A stretch of 64,000 bases of DNA, taken from assembly GCF_949628215.1 (NCBI RefSeq), contig NC_134283.1, positions 29,242,975 through 29,306,974 on the forward strand. Reading direction: 5' to 3'. This stretch comes from Phalacrocorax aristotelis (taxonomy: Eukaryota > Chordata > Aves > Suliformes > Phalacrocoracidae). Below the pieces are notes generated by a model. That model searched no databases, was not told where the DNA came from, and was given only the letters and a program-made list of their open reading frames with translations. Position numbers and translations under genes: made by a program. Within the stretch, counting starts at the first letter, position 1; every line of letters starts with the position of its first letter. Positions 25,901 through 40,900 of the stretch are shown here, piece by piece.

Positions 25901-28900
25901 CTGTTTAGCAGAGCTTTGAGAAACAGAAGATAGCAGGAAACTGTCTCTGTATCAACCAGTAAGAAGACAGGTGTCAAAATAATCTGAAGTCTCAAGAGCT
26001 GTTAAAAATTAAAAATAATGCTTAGCTAGAAGCAATGCTTTCTACGAGCTTTAGCCAGAGAATAATTTCAGCTTGAAAAACTGCTGGAGGCCATCAGGTC
26101 CTATGCACTGCTCAAAGCAGGTCTTTCAGCAGCTGAAATGTTGAAGTTGCTCAAGCCACGTTTTGAAACTCTCCAAGGACTGAGTCCACAGTCTCTTTCT
26201 GAGTCCATGTTTCAGGGCTTAACCACTCACTGTGAGCATCTTTTTTCCCTTATACCAATCAGAATTCTCTTTGCTACAAGTTGTGTTCATTGTTTCCCCA
26301 CCCTCCTGCTGTGCATGGCTGCACCTGGCCGTGCCTTCCCTGTAACCCTCTCCAGATAGCAACAACCATTCCAGGCTTCAGCTTCTTCAGGCTTAACCCA
26401 AATTCCTTGGTGTCTGCTCATATGTTAGGTGCTCCACGACAGGGCCCTGTCTTGGTAACCTGCCTGTTACACTTGTTCCAGTTTGCCAGTGCTTCTCTTT
26501 TGGTGATGGTGGTGGTTGGGGAGGAGGGGGAAAGAGGTCATGCCCAAAAGTATCACCACCTCTGACCTACTGGCCATGTCCAGCTAAGGCATCTCAGTAC
26601 AAGGTCAGCCTTCGTCCGTGCACATGCACACTGCTGATTTGTGTTGTGTTCGGCTTATAAGCCAGCACCCTCCTCTCTTCTGCAATGCTACTCCCTAGTC
26701 AGGCTGTATCCCACCTTCTGATTTTGCCATGAGGATGCTATCCTGGAAGATCAATGAGCTATTCTGGGCTCCTTATGCCATTGAAACAACCTCCCACAAG
26801 ATGTTGCTTCCTAAATCCCCTTCATTGCCTTCTTCATTTTCTTTAGGATCTTTAACTCTGCTGCTGTCACTCAAATCCCTGATCAGTTCTCCACTCATCA
26901 ACAGCAGGTCCAGCACCATGCTTGCCTAGTTAGTCTGCCTAGCACTTGTGTCAGAAAACTGTCCCCAGCACACTGAGAAAAGCATGGATTGCTTGTGATC
27001 TGCCATATTACCCTTCCAATAGAGGTCGGTATAGTCCCTCAGGAGAACCAGGACTTACAGGTCCTCTTGTATCCCATGCTGCATGTGTTTGTGTACAGAG
27101 ACTTAATTTGGGCCCACAATCATCCTGTTTTCACAAGGGAACTTTCAAGTCCTTTCATCGCAACATCCTGTGCTCCCTTGCTCCCTCACTTATCTGCAGG
27201 CTTTGGGCTCCATTCCCTAACAAAGCTAGTTTGAAGCCCTCCTCATTAGATTACCCTCCCCACTGGCAAAGAATATCCTTTCCCCACTTCTCCAAAGGCA
27301 GTCAAAATATTCTGAACCAATTCCCAGTTCTTTTAACACTACACTCATTTCTTCATTTCATTTGAGAACATACTAAAAGGTTTAAAATGATACATCATTT
27401 TAGCAGTCATTTAATCTGAAACCAAATAATAGACCTATAGATAGATCATTTCCTTGTCAAATGTTTTTACCTCATTTACTGCACACATCCGGGCAATAGA
27501 CCCAATGTTATTGGTGATGGTGACCAATATGGCTCTTGCAAGATCTTCTTTACTAACAGACTCTCTCTTCTCTTTGTAGATCATATTCCCAAAACTAGAA
27601 CAGGAAAAGTTTCCATTAAATACAAAACAATTCATGTGCATTTGAAGTAATTTCATACTGTCATTTTTATGCTATAACAGAACTTAAGTCTCATGTTTGT
27701 TCTTAAGGAGCTCCCTTTTCAAATCTGTATTAAATACAGCAATTAGACAACTGACACTACAACATGTGTATTTATTCCTTCACAGGAAAGAGTCAATCTT
27801 TTTACAATAATGACCTCCAACAAAATATTTTTGTTTAGATTAACTTCCATGAAGAAGCATCTACAGCAAAAAGTAGTCTTATTCTTAGGCAAGACTACTC
27901 TGCAAATCTAGTCACTCTAAATTAAGTCAATGCTTAAGTCTGACTGGTAAATCCTCAAACTCCTCATGCTTGCCTCCTCACTCACAGTATCTATCCAATC
28001 CTCTAGTCTCAAAGTAGAAATAAACCAGAGATGACTTGAATGATTTCATGATGGAACACAATCCTCTGAAACAGAAAACAAACAGCTGACAGGCTGCAAT
28101 TTAGGTTGTATAGATGAAGAGTTCTAGATTAGAAGTGCATTTCCATTACAATAGACAGTAGATAATTTCTTACAAATTGTAAGAAAAAACAGGACAATAA
28201 TCCACAGCTATGCATGATATTTTACCACTAGGGACTCTGTCATATCTAAGGCAGTTCAGAGAGCCAGAATCCTGATTATTCTAAAACTCAAATAGTCATT
28301 AAAGATCCTAAGGGACTTAAAAAGTAAACAAGAACAAGTACCACCTATATACAGAGCGAGTTAAGATGTATTGACTAAAAGTGTAAAGTTTGCGCATATT
28401 AAAACCTCTTAGGATATGCTCTCTCAAGAGGTTTGGCCTCAGCTGGCTGAAGAGGGATAAGAATTAAGTCACCTCTTACTACTGAGTAACAGCAAAGATT
28501 TAATGAACTTAATCTTATGTACATATTAGTTTCACTCCCAAAGTTTATTCTTCTTATGTTCTTTATGGGTAGAGAAGCTGTAACATCACCAATGATCTTT
28601 CCCAATGGAAATAAAACTTGAAGTTATGACAAAAATCCTGTCATTGGCAATAAAATAGTTTGCACTATGAGGATGAATGTCTGTCCAACAGCCTTCATAA
28701 GTGAGAAAAGTAGGTAAAACATTACACCAGATGCCTGTACTGACAACCATGTATCAAAAAAAGCAATGCCTTTTCAAAAAAGTGAAGAGAGACTGCTGTG
28801 AGAGCAACACAAACGCCATCTTCCACGCACCTTCTCTCTGGACAACAGCCCTACTAAAAGATTCTAGGAAGTCAAAAAGTAAATGGCTTTGTTTTCCCTC

Positions 28901-31900
28901 TGCACTTTGCTCTTACCACTCCTGTGATCACCTCACATTCTCTCAGATTCACGTAAAGCTGGATACAGCACAACACATGAGGTTTTTTTCAATACTGCAG
29001 TGGGCAGCTGCAGTTGCACGTGGTTTAAACCTTCAGGAAAACTGAGTATATATACTTCTAGGATAAAAATGTAACTTGACTACAATGAAAGTTTGCAAAA
29101 AGCAGTTTTCTGTGTCAATAGTTTAATTCTTGTTTTGAAGCCCCAAACCAGCAAAGGAACCAGCAAAAGAAACAACAAAAAGTTCTCTTGCTTACCTGGA
29201 TGCTACAGCCCATCCTGGCAAGCCAAATCTTTCATAGTCTCCTCCATAAATATCTCGAACCAGTTTGTCAGCATGTGTGCTGTCTCCTTTGGATGCCATT
29301 TCCAGAGCTTCCTCAAAGCTTTCACAGCCTGTCAACAAACTGCATAAACCAAGAAAGGTCCCTCCACCTAGACTAAGAAGAAAGAAAACTAGTTGTTTTG
29401 AAATAGTATTTCCTCACATCAAAGATTCTTACATTTGACTAACAAAATGAACAAATGAAGCCCTCCAACTTACGTATCAAGCTGTCTGCTTTCTTGCTCA
29501 ACGTTCACTACACAAACAGATGTCAATCGATTTAACATTCATGTAAGTCACAAGAAGCTAACCATAGAGTAAGTGCTATAGTTATAAGTAGTTATAAACT
29601 CTCAACATATAAGCTGGAAAACAATCAGAGACAAAATGCCTAAATACCCACATCATACAACTGACTGATCCTTGATCATTTACTGTAAAACATGTGTGGA
29701 CGTATTTACTCTTATGGAGCAGGAGAAACACAGGTTCACGGGACACATTATCAAAACTTAAGACAAAACTCTCACTGTTGAGCACTTCTAGCACTCATCA
29801 ATTGCTAAGATACTAGCTGAATGTCCTCAATAACAGAATTATGGGAATGGGCTTCAATGAATGCAGCTGTAAATTAAAGATAAAATACTTCCCCATACTA
29901 CAACATGAGGGAAGGGACAGGTGGGGGGTGTCAGGGAAAGGAACCACCTTCCAACCAGAAGGCTCATTGTTCCATAGAATAACAAGCTCAACTTAGGTTT
30001 TTAAGTTACCTTGTTCCAGTTACTCTTTTATAGTTGTCTTTAGAATGGACTGATAAAATACTGACTCCTGAACCAATGTTAACAACCAGCAACGGGTAGG
30101 GATCATCCAGGTTAAAAGGCATCTTTTGGCATCTCTCAGGATCGGAGGCATTTTCAAAATAATAGCACTCTGCCTGGCCATTGAAGCTGACAGAGTCAAT
30201 ATACAATAAGCCTTTGACAAGGCAGTCAAGCTCATCCAGTTTGTGCAGTTGGAGGTTTCCAATCTGTGTTTTAAAAAAAAAAACCACAACAAAAAAAGAA
30301 AGTGTCAGTGTGTTCTAACATTGCTTAATCATGCTACAAAATTTGTGGGTATATTTGTACTGCTAACTTTGAGAAGCTATCTCAGGCAACTAATTCAGGA
30401 ACTGCAATCCCACTATAAAGCCAACGAAGAGCTAAATTCTGAATACATTCATTAGCAGATTATTCTGACTATAAATCTAGATGTCAGACTTGAATCAAAA
30501 ACAGATAGGCAGTATAAATATCTGCTTTGGTAAGCCCAAAGATAACTTCTGAGATACTCAGACATTAGTCCATTGAAAAATTAGCAACATTTTTAATCAA
30601 TCAAAAAAAAAGTTGCCAAATATGCTAGAGGACCCATCTAGTGTCATCTTGGTGACACTCACACATCTGCGCATTTTTTCAAGGTTTGTGGGTTTCCTTC
30701 TCCAACTTACAAGACAAACAGTCATTTCTAAGATGTCAGCAGATAAAAACTAAAATAAAAACCTCAGTGGCATTGTAACAACTATCCTCGCAACTTCATT
30801 AATACTCGAAGGATCACAAGAAAACCACAGATCAGAAATCCTACAGAACTTTAGGCTCATTACAGTTCTTCCTCAGTTTTGCACATGGCATTTAAGCTGC
30901 TGTTCTCATAAAGCTGAAAGACAATTAACAGGTGCTGTGGATTCCAGGAAGGCTGTAATTTCACACCATACCTAACGCAATTTAACTCTGGGCTTTCACA
31001 AAAAGAGTGATCACATTCTCTCCCTCACCACAGCAGAGAGTTCCAACAGTTAGAGTGTCCAATGAGGCAGCTAATCAAATTAAAAACACCCATGAAGTCT
31101 ATCCCTGAATCAGGGGAGCTCACATTTAAAAAAGCAGTCTGCTGGTAGATTACAAAGTTGCACAATCAGACCTGACTGCACACTGCTGACTGACATCGGA
31201 AACAGATCACAGCACTGCCAGTCCCCTCCTCTTCCCCCAGGTCCCTTCAGCTCTTCTTGCCATGGCATAACTGTGAAGCTTCACCATTCAGCAGATCAGG
31301 GAGCTGTTCCAACATAAAATATTTCTGTGGGGTTTCAGATAATAAATTAGTTCTCCTGTACATATTGTGACCCTACCCCACAAACAGTTGTATCAGCTCA
31401 ACACAAGACTGGCACAGAAACGGATATACAAGCAGATTATTTGAAACTGGATGTTCTGTGCTACTGAAAAGTGCTACTGAAAAGTCTCCTTGTCTCTAGA
31501 AGGGCAAGAGGTCTGTAGCCACTTTAAAACTAGGACATGCGCACACTGGACACTGTGATAAGATTCTTAGTAACTACTAAATTTGCATAGAAACTTCAAC
31601 TAAATAAACGATCAATTTTGATCATCAAGGTAAGAGTCAAAATACCTCAAGAAAATCCCAAACAGCTCTGGAGCTGAAAAAAGACTGCCTTTGAGATACA
31701 CATTTTGTCACAGATCTCTAAACAATGCACTGGAATAAGTTAACAAGGATAATCCCCTCCACAAACATTGAAAACCTATCATCAAAGACTGCTTAGGAAA
31801 GAAAATCCAAAGTGACTCAAGCACCTCATCAGTTTAAACACACTTCCCATCAGACAGAACACGGATTACACAATTTAACTTCCACAAAGGTGTCCTGCAC

Positions 31901-34900
31901 TTCACTGCATTAATGGAAGTTTCTAATTAGCTGTTAGCATTAGATCTTCATGTTTATTATGATGTCACAAAGCATTATTTCTAGATTATCATACTTAAGA
32001 CTGAAAATGATTAATAATCTTTGAGCATGCCACAGTTTTTCAAAATACTGCTTATTTTAACCCATCATCAGCAATGCTTTTAGCGTCAGCTTCAGTATGA
32101 GGAAGATAGGCTACCTACTGTGCGAAAGTCTTCTTCAAATTTGTAAGCGCCACCGCCGGTGGCACAGAGCACCGTATGCAGTGTTGAAAAGTTTTTATTT
32201 CTTCCCATTTGGATAAAAGTAGGCAAATCATGAGTTGGGAATCGAATAAAGTGCAAGTTTCCTCTTCGAGCAAAAATCGTTAAGTCTTTCAGCTCAAGGT
32301 GGACATCTCGAATGCCAGTGGATCCATAGGCTACATTGGAAGTCAGATATTTCCGGATGCTCTTCAAGCTTTCAACTTCCTCCTGCTCCTCTTCTGCAGT
32401 GATATCAATAGGTTCAAAATATGCAAGTTTCACCAAAGTTCCCCCAATGTCCATACCAAACCATGGAAAAGCTGTGAAGACAAAAGAATTGATCTATTAG
32501 CTTTGTTAAAGAGCAAAAGCAATACATGTAACTTAAGACTAAACCGACACTATACTTTTCAACAGGTAAGGCAAAAATCCTCACAGGAACAAAGAATTTG
32601 TGCTCATTTCCATTACATTATCTTAAATATCCCTCTAGCCACAGGTAAAAATTAAAAAAAAGAGCAACTCCATTTACACATTTAAATGCTGTCACACATG
32701 CTCAGAAAGCCCAGCTAAAAACTCCCCAAACCATACCATATCTTTCATACCAACTCAAACAAAATTCAACCACTTTTTTTTTTTTGAGAACAAAGGATTA
32801 AAATAACCTTCCCTCCTCAAACAACAGTTTTGACATAGTTTAGCACAAAGACTGCAATGCACTCTCCTGAGAAAGCAGGATACACATTACAGCTGACAGC
32901 AGCAGCAGGACAAGTATTCCTCCTCTAACAGTTATCCAGTTATCTTTTGCTCACATAACATGTTTCATTTGAGAGGGAAGGATTAATTTATTTGCATGTA
33001 TTTTAAAAACTGGCACAGTTAAGATGCCCAATTTACAGAGCTGAAGATTTTCATAAATCCCTTGAAGTTAAAGGGCTAACAAAAATTACTATTAAGAAAT
33101 ACATGCAAAATTACTGAATATAGGTTCCAATTTTTTAATTTTATTTTAGATAGGAAGAAGGAATTTCTATACTAGAAAATAACACTAAAATATAAGTATT
33201 TTGTCTCTGTCACTTTTGTGGGATGACTGCAATTCCTAACAGGGATTTCTATGGTTTATGTCATCTAGGACCGTGATTTGAAGTACACCTGTATCAACAA
33301 ATCTTCCTAACCATGCATGGTAAAACAGATAGTCAGCAACCCTACAGCAAAGACATTATCTTCATCTGAGAGTTTCCCTACTGTCATCTCCCAGAAACAG
33401 TGTTTAAAACTTAATTGGAGATTTAAGACAGAACTTGAACATCCAACTGGGAAGTTTGTATTTTTATTTGCTAATTGACAACATCACTAGGTTGGTTTTT
33501 TGTGTTGTGGTTTGTTTTTTTTTTAATATTATGTAGAGTTCCAAGTTAATTCTTCAGTTGCAATTCATATATTATAGAAGCATGAATCTCAGGAACAAAA
33601 ACGGAAAGATATTAACACGTTCAGCATGAGCAAGACGTAATTACATTGGATTTACATTACCAGTGAGGATATATCCTTGCGAAGAACGGCCTACCAAAAT
33701 ATTTTAATGTATTTAGTCAAGGATGGCTGCATGCCAGTTCATTTATAACATGAGTGCAAAAGTTAAAAAGAAAAGAAACTTAGAAGTTGCCTCAACTTTC
33801 AGGAATGGATGTCTGGAGAATATTGTCAGATATTAACAAAAAGATCGAGTCAGTAACCTCATTCACCTTGAAAAACAAAAATTTAAATATAAGTGTAAAT
33901 TCTGTGAGTCAAATCTAGCTCCCAGTGGGAATAAAGAGGTTCTTTAAAACTTATATCTGTTCTATAAAGCTGAGATCTAAGCATAAGGCTAAGCATAAAG
34001 TCATATATGAATTGACCTTACAACTGCATACCCAACTTCTCTGCATTGTGACTCTGGACACAGGAAAACTTGTCATCTTACTGTTTGACCACAATGATTG
34101 ATTAAACAATCTCACTCAGTTTCAGTCTCTTGGCTGTAAACAACATCACAAGACCAAAACCGAAGGAGGGAAGTTGATTCACCCAGCAGAGCAGAAAGTG
34201 TCTGTAGGAGTCAATCCAACACATTCAGAATTTAACTAGGACATAGCAAGCCAAGTACTACCTAAAATACTTGGGATTCTTCCTGCTCAGTGGGCCTCCT
34301 GAATAACTAGGATCTAGTCTTCCACAACAAGAAAGAGGGGGAAACAGCTGAAAGTTCAAGCAATGAGCTTAAGGAAGACTTGGTGCAAGTCACGCCTGTT
34401 TGTCAGAAGATCCACTACATCCCACGTTAAATGATCCAGAAGGCTTTTGCAAATATAGCATTAGACACGTGTCTCAATCTGAAAGTTTATGAAACTTGTA
34501 TAGCAAGTAAAATAACAGTTGAACTGTAAGGAAGTTTATTCATAATTCAAATGCGAACATATGCTGAAAAATGGGATCATGCTGTATAGTATCAATTTTC
34601 TGGGTCAACTGAGTGATCTTAACAGCAATTTTAAAGATTTCAGGACTGAAGAAATAGGTCAGTTTTCACCTCTGTGACAAACCTTGAGAAGTTTCACATC
34701 TTCCTATGCAAAATTTGTCAATATTTGGCTGGTGAGTACATAGCTCAAGCTTCATTTGCAAGGTGGAGGAGTTCTGACAAGCAACTGGGCCCACGCACTG
34801 TTAACTTACTCCTTATACCAGCAACCCAGAAGACGACATTACAATGATTCTTGTGCATATAACCCACTCCATTTATATACAGTTCTAGCCAGGAAAATTA

Positions 34901-37900
34901 AAGCCATTTTGTTTTCCAAACACAGAAGGGGATACACATACATGTATATGGCAAGCACACAACCAGTTGAACCACAGCTATGATTTTAGGACTGCAAAGA
35001 TAGAAGAATTATCCATGCTTGAGCTACATTTAAATATTAGAAATACACTGATTCTACAGAGTTTGAATGTAATTGTATGTGGACACAACACAGAAGCCTT
35101 GTGAACTCTCATTCTGTTGCCTCAGCCTTCAGATCAGTTTGTTTTGATTGGATCTTGGCTCAGAACCCATCCTATCTAGATACAGAGGGAATGGAGAAAA
35201 CACCAGTTCCTCCTCCAATTACTGAAAAGGTGATTTCATTTGTAAGGTTAAAGTAAGGCCACAGAAAGATTCAGGATGAAGGACTACTCAGAAAACATAC
35301 TGTGGAGAGCATGCTTGAGTTTCCTATACAACTTCCCCTCCACAGGGCAGCCAGGCTAATCGTGGCAATGACTGAAGATGACATTAATTTTTACATCATG
35401 CCTCACATACAAGGAACCTGTCCGTTACTTTACACCATATATATGAGCACTCTTAAGGTGATGTTGCTACTCTTTGAGGCATGTTCAAAGCATGACAGTT
35501 TTCACTCATACGGTATCCGCAGCATATATGCCAGCATCTAAGCTGGTATAGTCTCTCAAATCCATTAAAAGATTAATTCTGAGACAGCCTTGTATTTGAA
35601 AGCTGTCTTGTTCCAAAAACAAAAATAACATGGCACGTACTTCAGGCTGAGGATATATAAATTATTCTATTAAAAGTATTTTTATACTGATATCTGTGGG
35701 TCATGCTTCTGAGTGAAAGATTTAGGAGCAGAATGACGGCAGCACAATCTTCTGAAAAAAAAATCCTCAGACATCAGCTTGATCCTTACACAGTCATAAT
35801 TAAAGAAACGTGCCTGGATGAGACCAATACCAATTGCACAGCCTTCATTCCAAGCTTATAGCTCTGCAGATATCAGGTTTGAGGACTTGTGCAACTGCAA
35901 CCATCATTGCGCAGCTTCAATTCATATGGAGAGTCAATGCACCTGAATTAAAACTGGGCTGCTTCTGGGGATTTGGTCATTAAAATATTTTTTCCTCAGC
36001 TCTTCCTCTTTGTAACTGTTCTTATTCCTAGGAAGACTCTACAAAAAGTGATGTACAGCTCAGAAATATTCCTTGCTGAGAATTTAACCGCTATTCACAG
36101 AACAAATCCGGTGCCCTGTCTTTTCAAAGTTCAGCTCCTCTCAGCAGAGGTCAGGTGCTATTTGAAAAGTGAGAAGCAGGAATAGAGCCTTTTACTCAAC
36201 AAGCCCAATTGCCTTAAAACTACTTCAAAAAGATGCATTCCGATTTTAGGAAGTCAAGCCAGGCTCTATTTAAGAATACATAAAATACATATTTTTACTA
36301 TCTGCGAAGAGACAAATATGCAAAGTATAACACAAACTGGAAATTCAAATTTAATGTGATACTTCACACCAAAATGAACCATCTCCAACAGGACAGCAAG
36401 AGGAGTATCACAACAAACAACCTCCCTAATTCCAAATCCAGATTTTTCTTTCATTTCCCTGCTCTGCCAGGAGCCGCTGTGGTCCCTACACAGACACAGC
36501 AACCAGAAACCTTTCCTATAAAGCAACAGAGTGTTCTACTTCCTGCAATGTAGAAAAGCGCTTGCTGCATGGGAAGACTGCAGTCACAAGGTGCTGTGGT
36601 CAAGTAATGACATAGCAGTTCTGCCTAGTAAGAAAACCCAAGCTCATGGCTGCTGGTTGTTCTCTTAAGTTATTCTTCAGAGCTACACAGGGAGGCCTCA
36701 TTCTCTTATGTTTGCACTTCTCAAGTTCTTGGCATACATAGTTTCTGGCAGAAATCTTATGGTTACTTATATCTTATCATACAAGGTCTTTTTACTGTAA
36801 TTATTTCCTTTTGGCATATAAAGTCTTTCTCACACCAATACAAGCACAAAGGTTGTTTTCCTTTTCTATAGGTTCTGCTTCAGTGGAACAGAGGACCTTC
36901 AAAGTTCTCCACCCAGACTACATACTAATATTTTGTCTTTGTAGACCCATTTTTAGATCCAAAACTGCAGGAAGTACATGCTCAAAAACGTAGCTACTTC
37001 CCCTTCATTCAGTCAAGCATAAGATGCTTCAGTTTAATGCTGTATTTGTATTTCGCTTTTAAAGACTGGGAAACAGATTACTGGTAAACTCTTTCCTATG
37101 AAAGTAATGATACATTTGAAACACACAAACACCTTTAAAATGCTTCCTTCTCACTGTAAGATAAAATAACAGTCTGGGTCAATCCTGCATTAAACTAACA
37201 AGAACTAACCTTCAAAGAAGAGTAGCTACCTCCTAATTTAAGTGGGGATTTTTGCACCATTAAAAAAAATTGCATCTGTCAGTGTCAGAGAACAGGCTAC
37301 CAGATTTTATGTCATCTTTGTAAGAAAGTTTACATATTATTAGAACTTAGACTGTTGCACTTCAAGTACAAACGTGGCTTGGGGAACAACTGCCAAAGTG
37401 TGCTGCAGTTCGTGATTCTGTATTGGCTTGAAAGACAAGAAAGGAAAATTATCATAAAATCACATGAAAACTTAAGTTTACTTCTGCCAGCACTGCAATA
37501 GTTCTTTATGAAAATACACAGCATCACCAGTTCTGATGCACAAAACTTATCTTTTAATTCAGCTCAGCATACAGCCTTTGATAACAAAACTAACCTTGAC
37601 CCCATTCTTACCTGATTACTGACAACACAAACAAGTCAACCTTATAAAGTTATACTGAACTATTACACACTTAGTGTTTATAAACATAGAAACTTAAACT
37701 GAATGTATCTTGCAGAGGAAAATGCATTTGGAGAAACTATGTACATGCATACCTTCTTACACTTCTAGTATTTCCCTAAAACATCTGCACAAAGCAGAAT
37801 TAATGGTAAACTCTAACACTGAAACCAGCTAGCAGTCTAAGGTAGCTCATGTGTCCAATGGGACAAGTTAAGAGAAAACACAAAGGCTGCTGAACTGCTA

Positions 37901-40900
37901 AGTGGGATTAGCCTGATGGCTAGGCAGCAAAGAGCCTTTGCTGTACCCATGTTACACAGATGTGTGCCTATGAGCCTCTATAGAGCAAAACTGCACATCA
38001 AGTGTACTTAGCTCCTGAGACATGGGAGAGTTTCTCTGCTTAACTAGTTTTCTAACAGGTTTTTGGTTCAAATATCTCAGGTTCAGCTCAAAATAGATTC
38101 GGGCTGGACAGAATCAACATTCAGATTAAATGTACCAGACATACACTGTCACATCATCCCATTTCCCACATGGGAAAGCTTCTCCATCAAACTCTGTAAA
38201 CTCACCACACTTTCCCACTCAGCCACCTCTAATCACACTACAGAGAGGCCACGTTCACCAGTGGGAGAACAGGTGGCAATCGGCAATTACTGTAACTGCT
38301 CTTCATCAGGTTTATCACATCTACAAGAGGATACCATGTATAGCTAACACAAGACAAAGTATCACTGCTTTCATCTTCTCCCTCCTTGCTCATTCTGTTA
38401 ATTTTGTTGACATTTCAGCAGCATCTCTTTGGGCAGAGGTGTTTTTATTAGTGAGATACAGCATGCAGAGGCATAATCTAACACTTACAGATGTGTAATC
38501 TAACACAGATGCAAACACAGTATAAACTGTGCCTGGCAGTATTAACACATCATTAGAGATGCTTTTTTCAACTGCAGTGAAATGAGAGCCTGTAACACCA
38601 GCTATGGGCTAACAATCAGCTTTCAAGGACTAATAAGAAAATGCTAGGATACCACAAGATAAGCAGCAAGTTCTATGAACAGAAAAATCAATTTAAATAA
38701 AGATTCTCCAGCAACCTAAATGGATTTTTCATCCATTTTACTACACAAATCCTGCATGGGATCACTGTGTCCACAGTGACTACATGTGTCCATAAAACCA
38801 CATCGGAGAAAATAAGCTTCATCTTTTCTTTACATTGATACATCTTTCTGCAAGTCTCTCCTATGTACTTTCATACATTAATGTGTCTCAATTCACCTAA
38901 AGGGAAATGTAGGCATTTGTTCTCAAACTGTTTTTAACAAAAGAAAAACTGTAAAAAGTAACATACGCTGCGTACTAAATGTTAAAAGCCTTTGCCTTTC
39001 CTTCAGCAGTCTGTTACACTTCAGAGCCAAGGTGAAGCACTCCACCTCCCCTGAAGAGCACAGCACACTGCCACTTTCCTCCTCTCCCCCGCCAACAAGA
39101 AGAGTCCTCTCTGAATGAGTGGCTCCTTTCTTCCCTTTAGGCAGATCTCACGCAGGAGCCATTCTGCAAGACTCTCTGCTCTCACATTTATCACCTCCAC
39201 CCCCAAAAAACCTTTAGAAGTTTCTCTTAGGAGAGCCAGCCATTCTTCCCTATAGCCATTCCTCACAAGAGCTATTGCACAACTGCTGGCTGGAAGGGTC
39301 CTCCAGAGGTCATCTAGCCCAACCTCTCAGTCACATTAGCAGGAAAATTGCCAACACTAGATGAGGTCAGCTGCAACTTTGTCCAGCCAAGACTTGAAGA
39401 CCTCTGAAGTTTTTAAAGAATCCTTCAAGGATGGAGACTCCACAACCTCTCCAGCTTCCACTGCTACACTAACCACTTCATATAAGGTTTCCCTAATTTG
39501 AATTTCTGTTATCCTCCTTTAAAATACCTGTCACCTCCCATCACCTGCAGAAGAAATTTAAATAACCCTTTGCTAGACTCTTTCAAGACAGTCAATCTCA
39601 GAAGCCACGTTCCATAAATTCAGCTGCATTTTGCACTGTTCTTACAACAACGAAGTAGCATCAGCACTAGGTGGGTGAAAAGATTTGAAAGGGATGACTG
39701 CAGAAGCATGTCTAGGCAGTGTATCCCCACCAGAAATTCTGAACTTTCTAGATGTGTCCCTTTCATCCTCACCACTCTTATGACAGACATGGCACTTAGT
39801 CAGTGCAATCACACTTTCTTCCATGATGCTAAACATCCCAGACAGAAGTACAGGTAGGCTAAAGCAATCTTCTCAGTTCCACTCTGCAGGCTCTTAGAAC
39901 AGACTAATGACCTCTTGTTAAGTAACGATTAACCATTTCTCCCCTGCATCAAATTTGGCTGCAACACAGATGATTAAATACTCACTTCACCTAAGGAATG
40001 TATACCCATTCAGCAATTGTATTGAAAAGCATCTACAACTGTCTTAGCCAAATAATTTGTAACTAGACAGTCTAAAAGTGGTATTTTGAGCCCAACTCAG
40101 ATTTCAGGTCAATTTGAGCATATAAGCCAAATGGACAGCAGTATTTGGGCACCAAAGTCCCTGAAAACCAATGGACTTTTCCATCTTCAGTCTTCTGTGG
40201 ATCTGCTCCTCTTCAAACATTCAGGGGCTCTCCCACTTCAGTCAGTGTGGCTGACCACAAGCAGAGATCTGCAGAATGAGTCTAAAGTTCATTACCCTAA
40301 GAAACCAAGTGCTATGACCTTTAAAAAAGCCACTGGCTTCAAAATATGTGAAAGAGTCAAGATGAAATGAACAAGGTAGTTTGACACTGTATTCTTCCCC
40401 TCCACTTTTTGCACAGTTCCAATTGTTTCTGATTCCCATCGTAAAACCAACATCGAAGTTCAGATTCAAGAACTGGAAGAGTGCAACTACAAATTTAGCA
40501 TATTTAAGCAGTTGAAACTTTTTGGTAACATTTGGCATTGTTATTTAAACATGAGGTTGAAATCCACCACGACAGATCAGAGTCCTTGAGGCCCAGCAGA
40601 GACACTCCCAAAATCAGGTTTCTGTAGTAGAAGCAGCCATACTCCCACCATTTTACATTACCAAACCACTACAACATCTTACAGCCAATTACTGCTTCAG
40701 AATCTTGGTATCACTCCTTAAGTATTATACCGGGGAAAAAAATGCTGTCTGAACTGTATTATTCATAAACATGATTACAGTCAATTCAGCAATTCCCACA
40801 CACTGGCACTAATAAGAGATGATGGCTGTGTGCTACAAGATACATATTTAGGGTTTCCTTAACGCACCATAAGGAATAAGGTATTTTCACGGCCAAACTC

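Noticed and set aside
26138-27365. Several plus-strand open frames (66-139 codons) in PANK3 intron 5
   Set aside because: They lie antisense over the degraded CR1 copy and have no independent support.
29093-29376. Plus-strand open frames over 29.1-29.4 kb
   Set aside because: They are the reverse complement of PANK3 exon 4 and its flanks.
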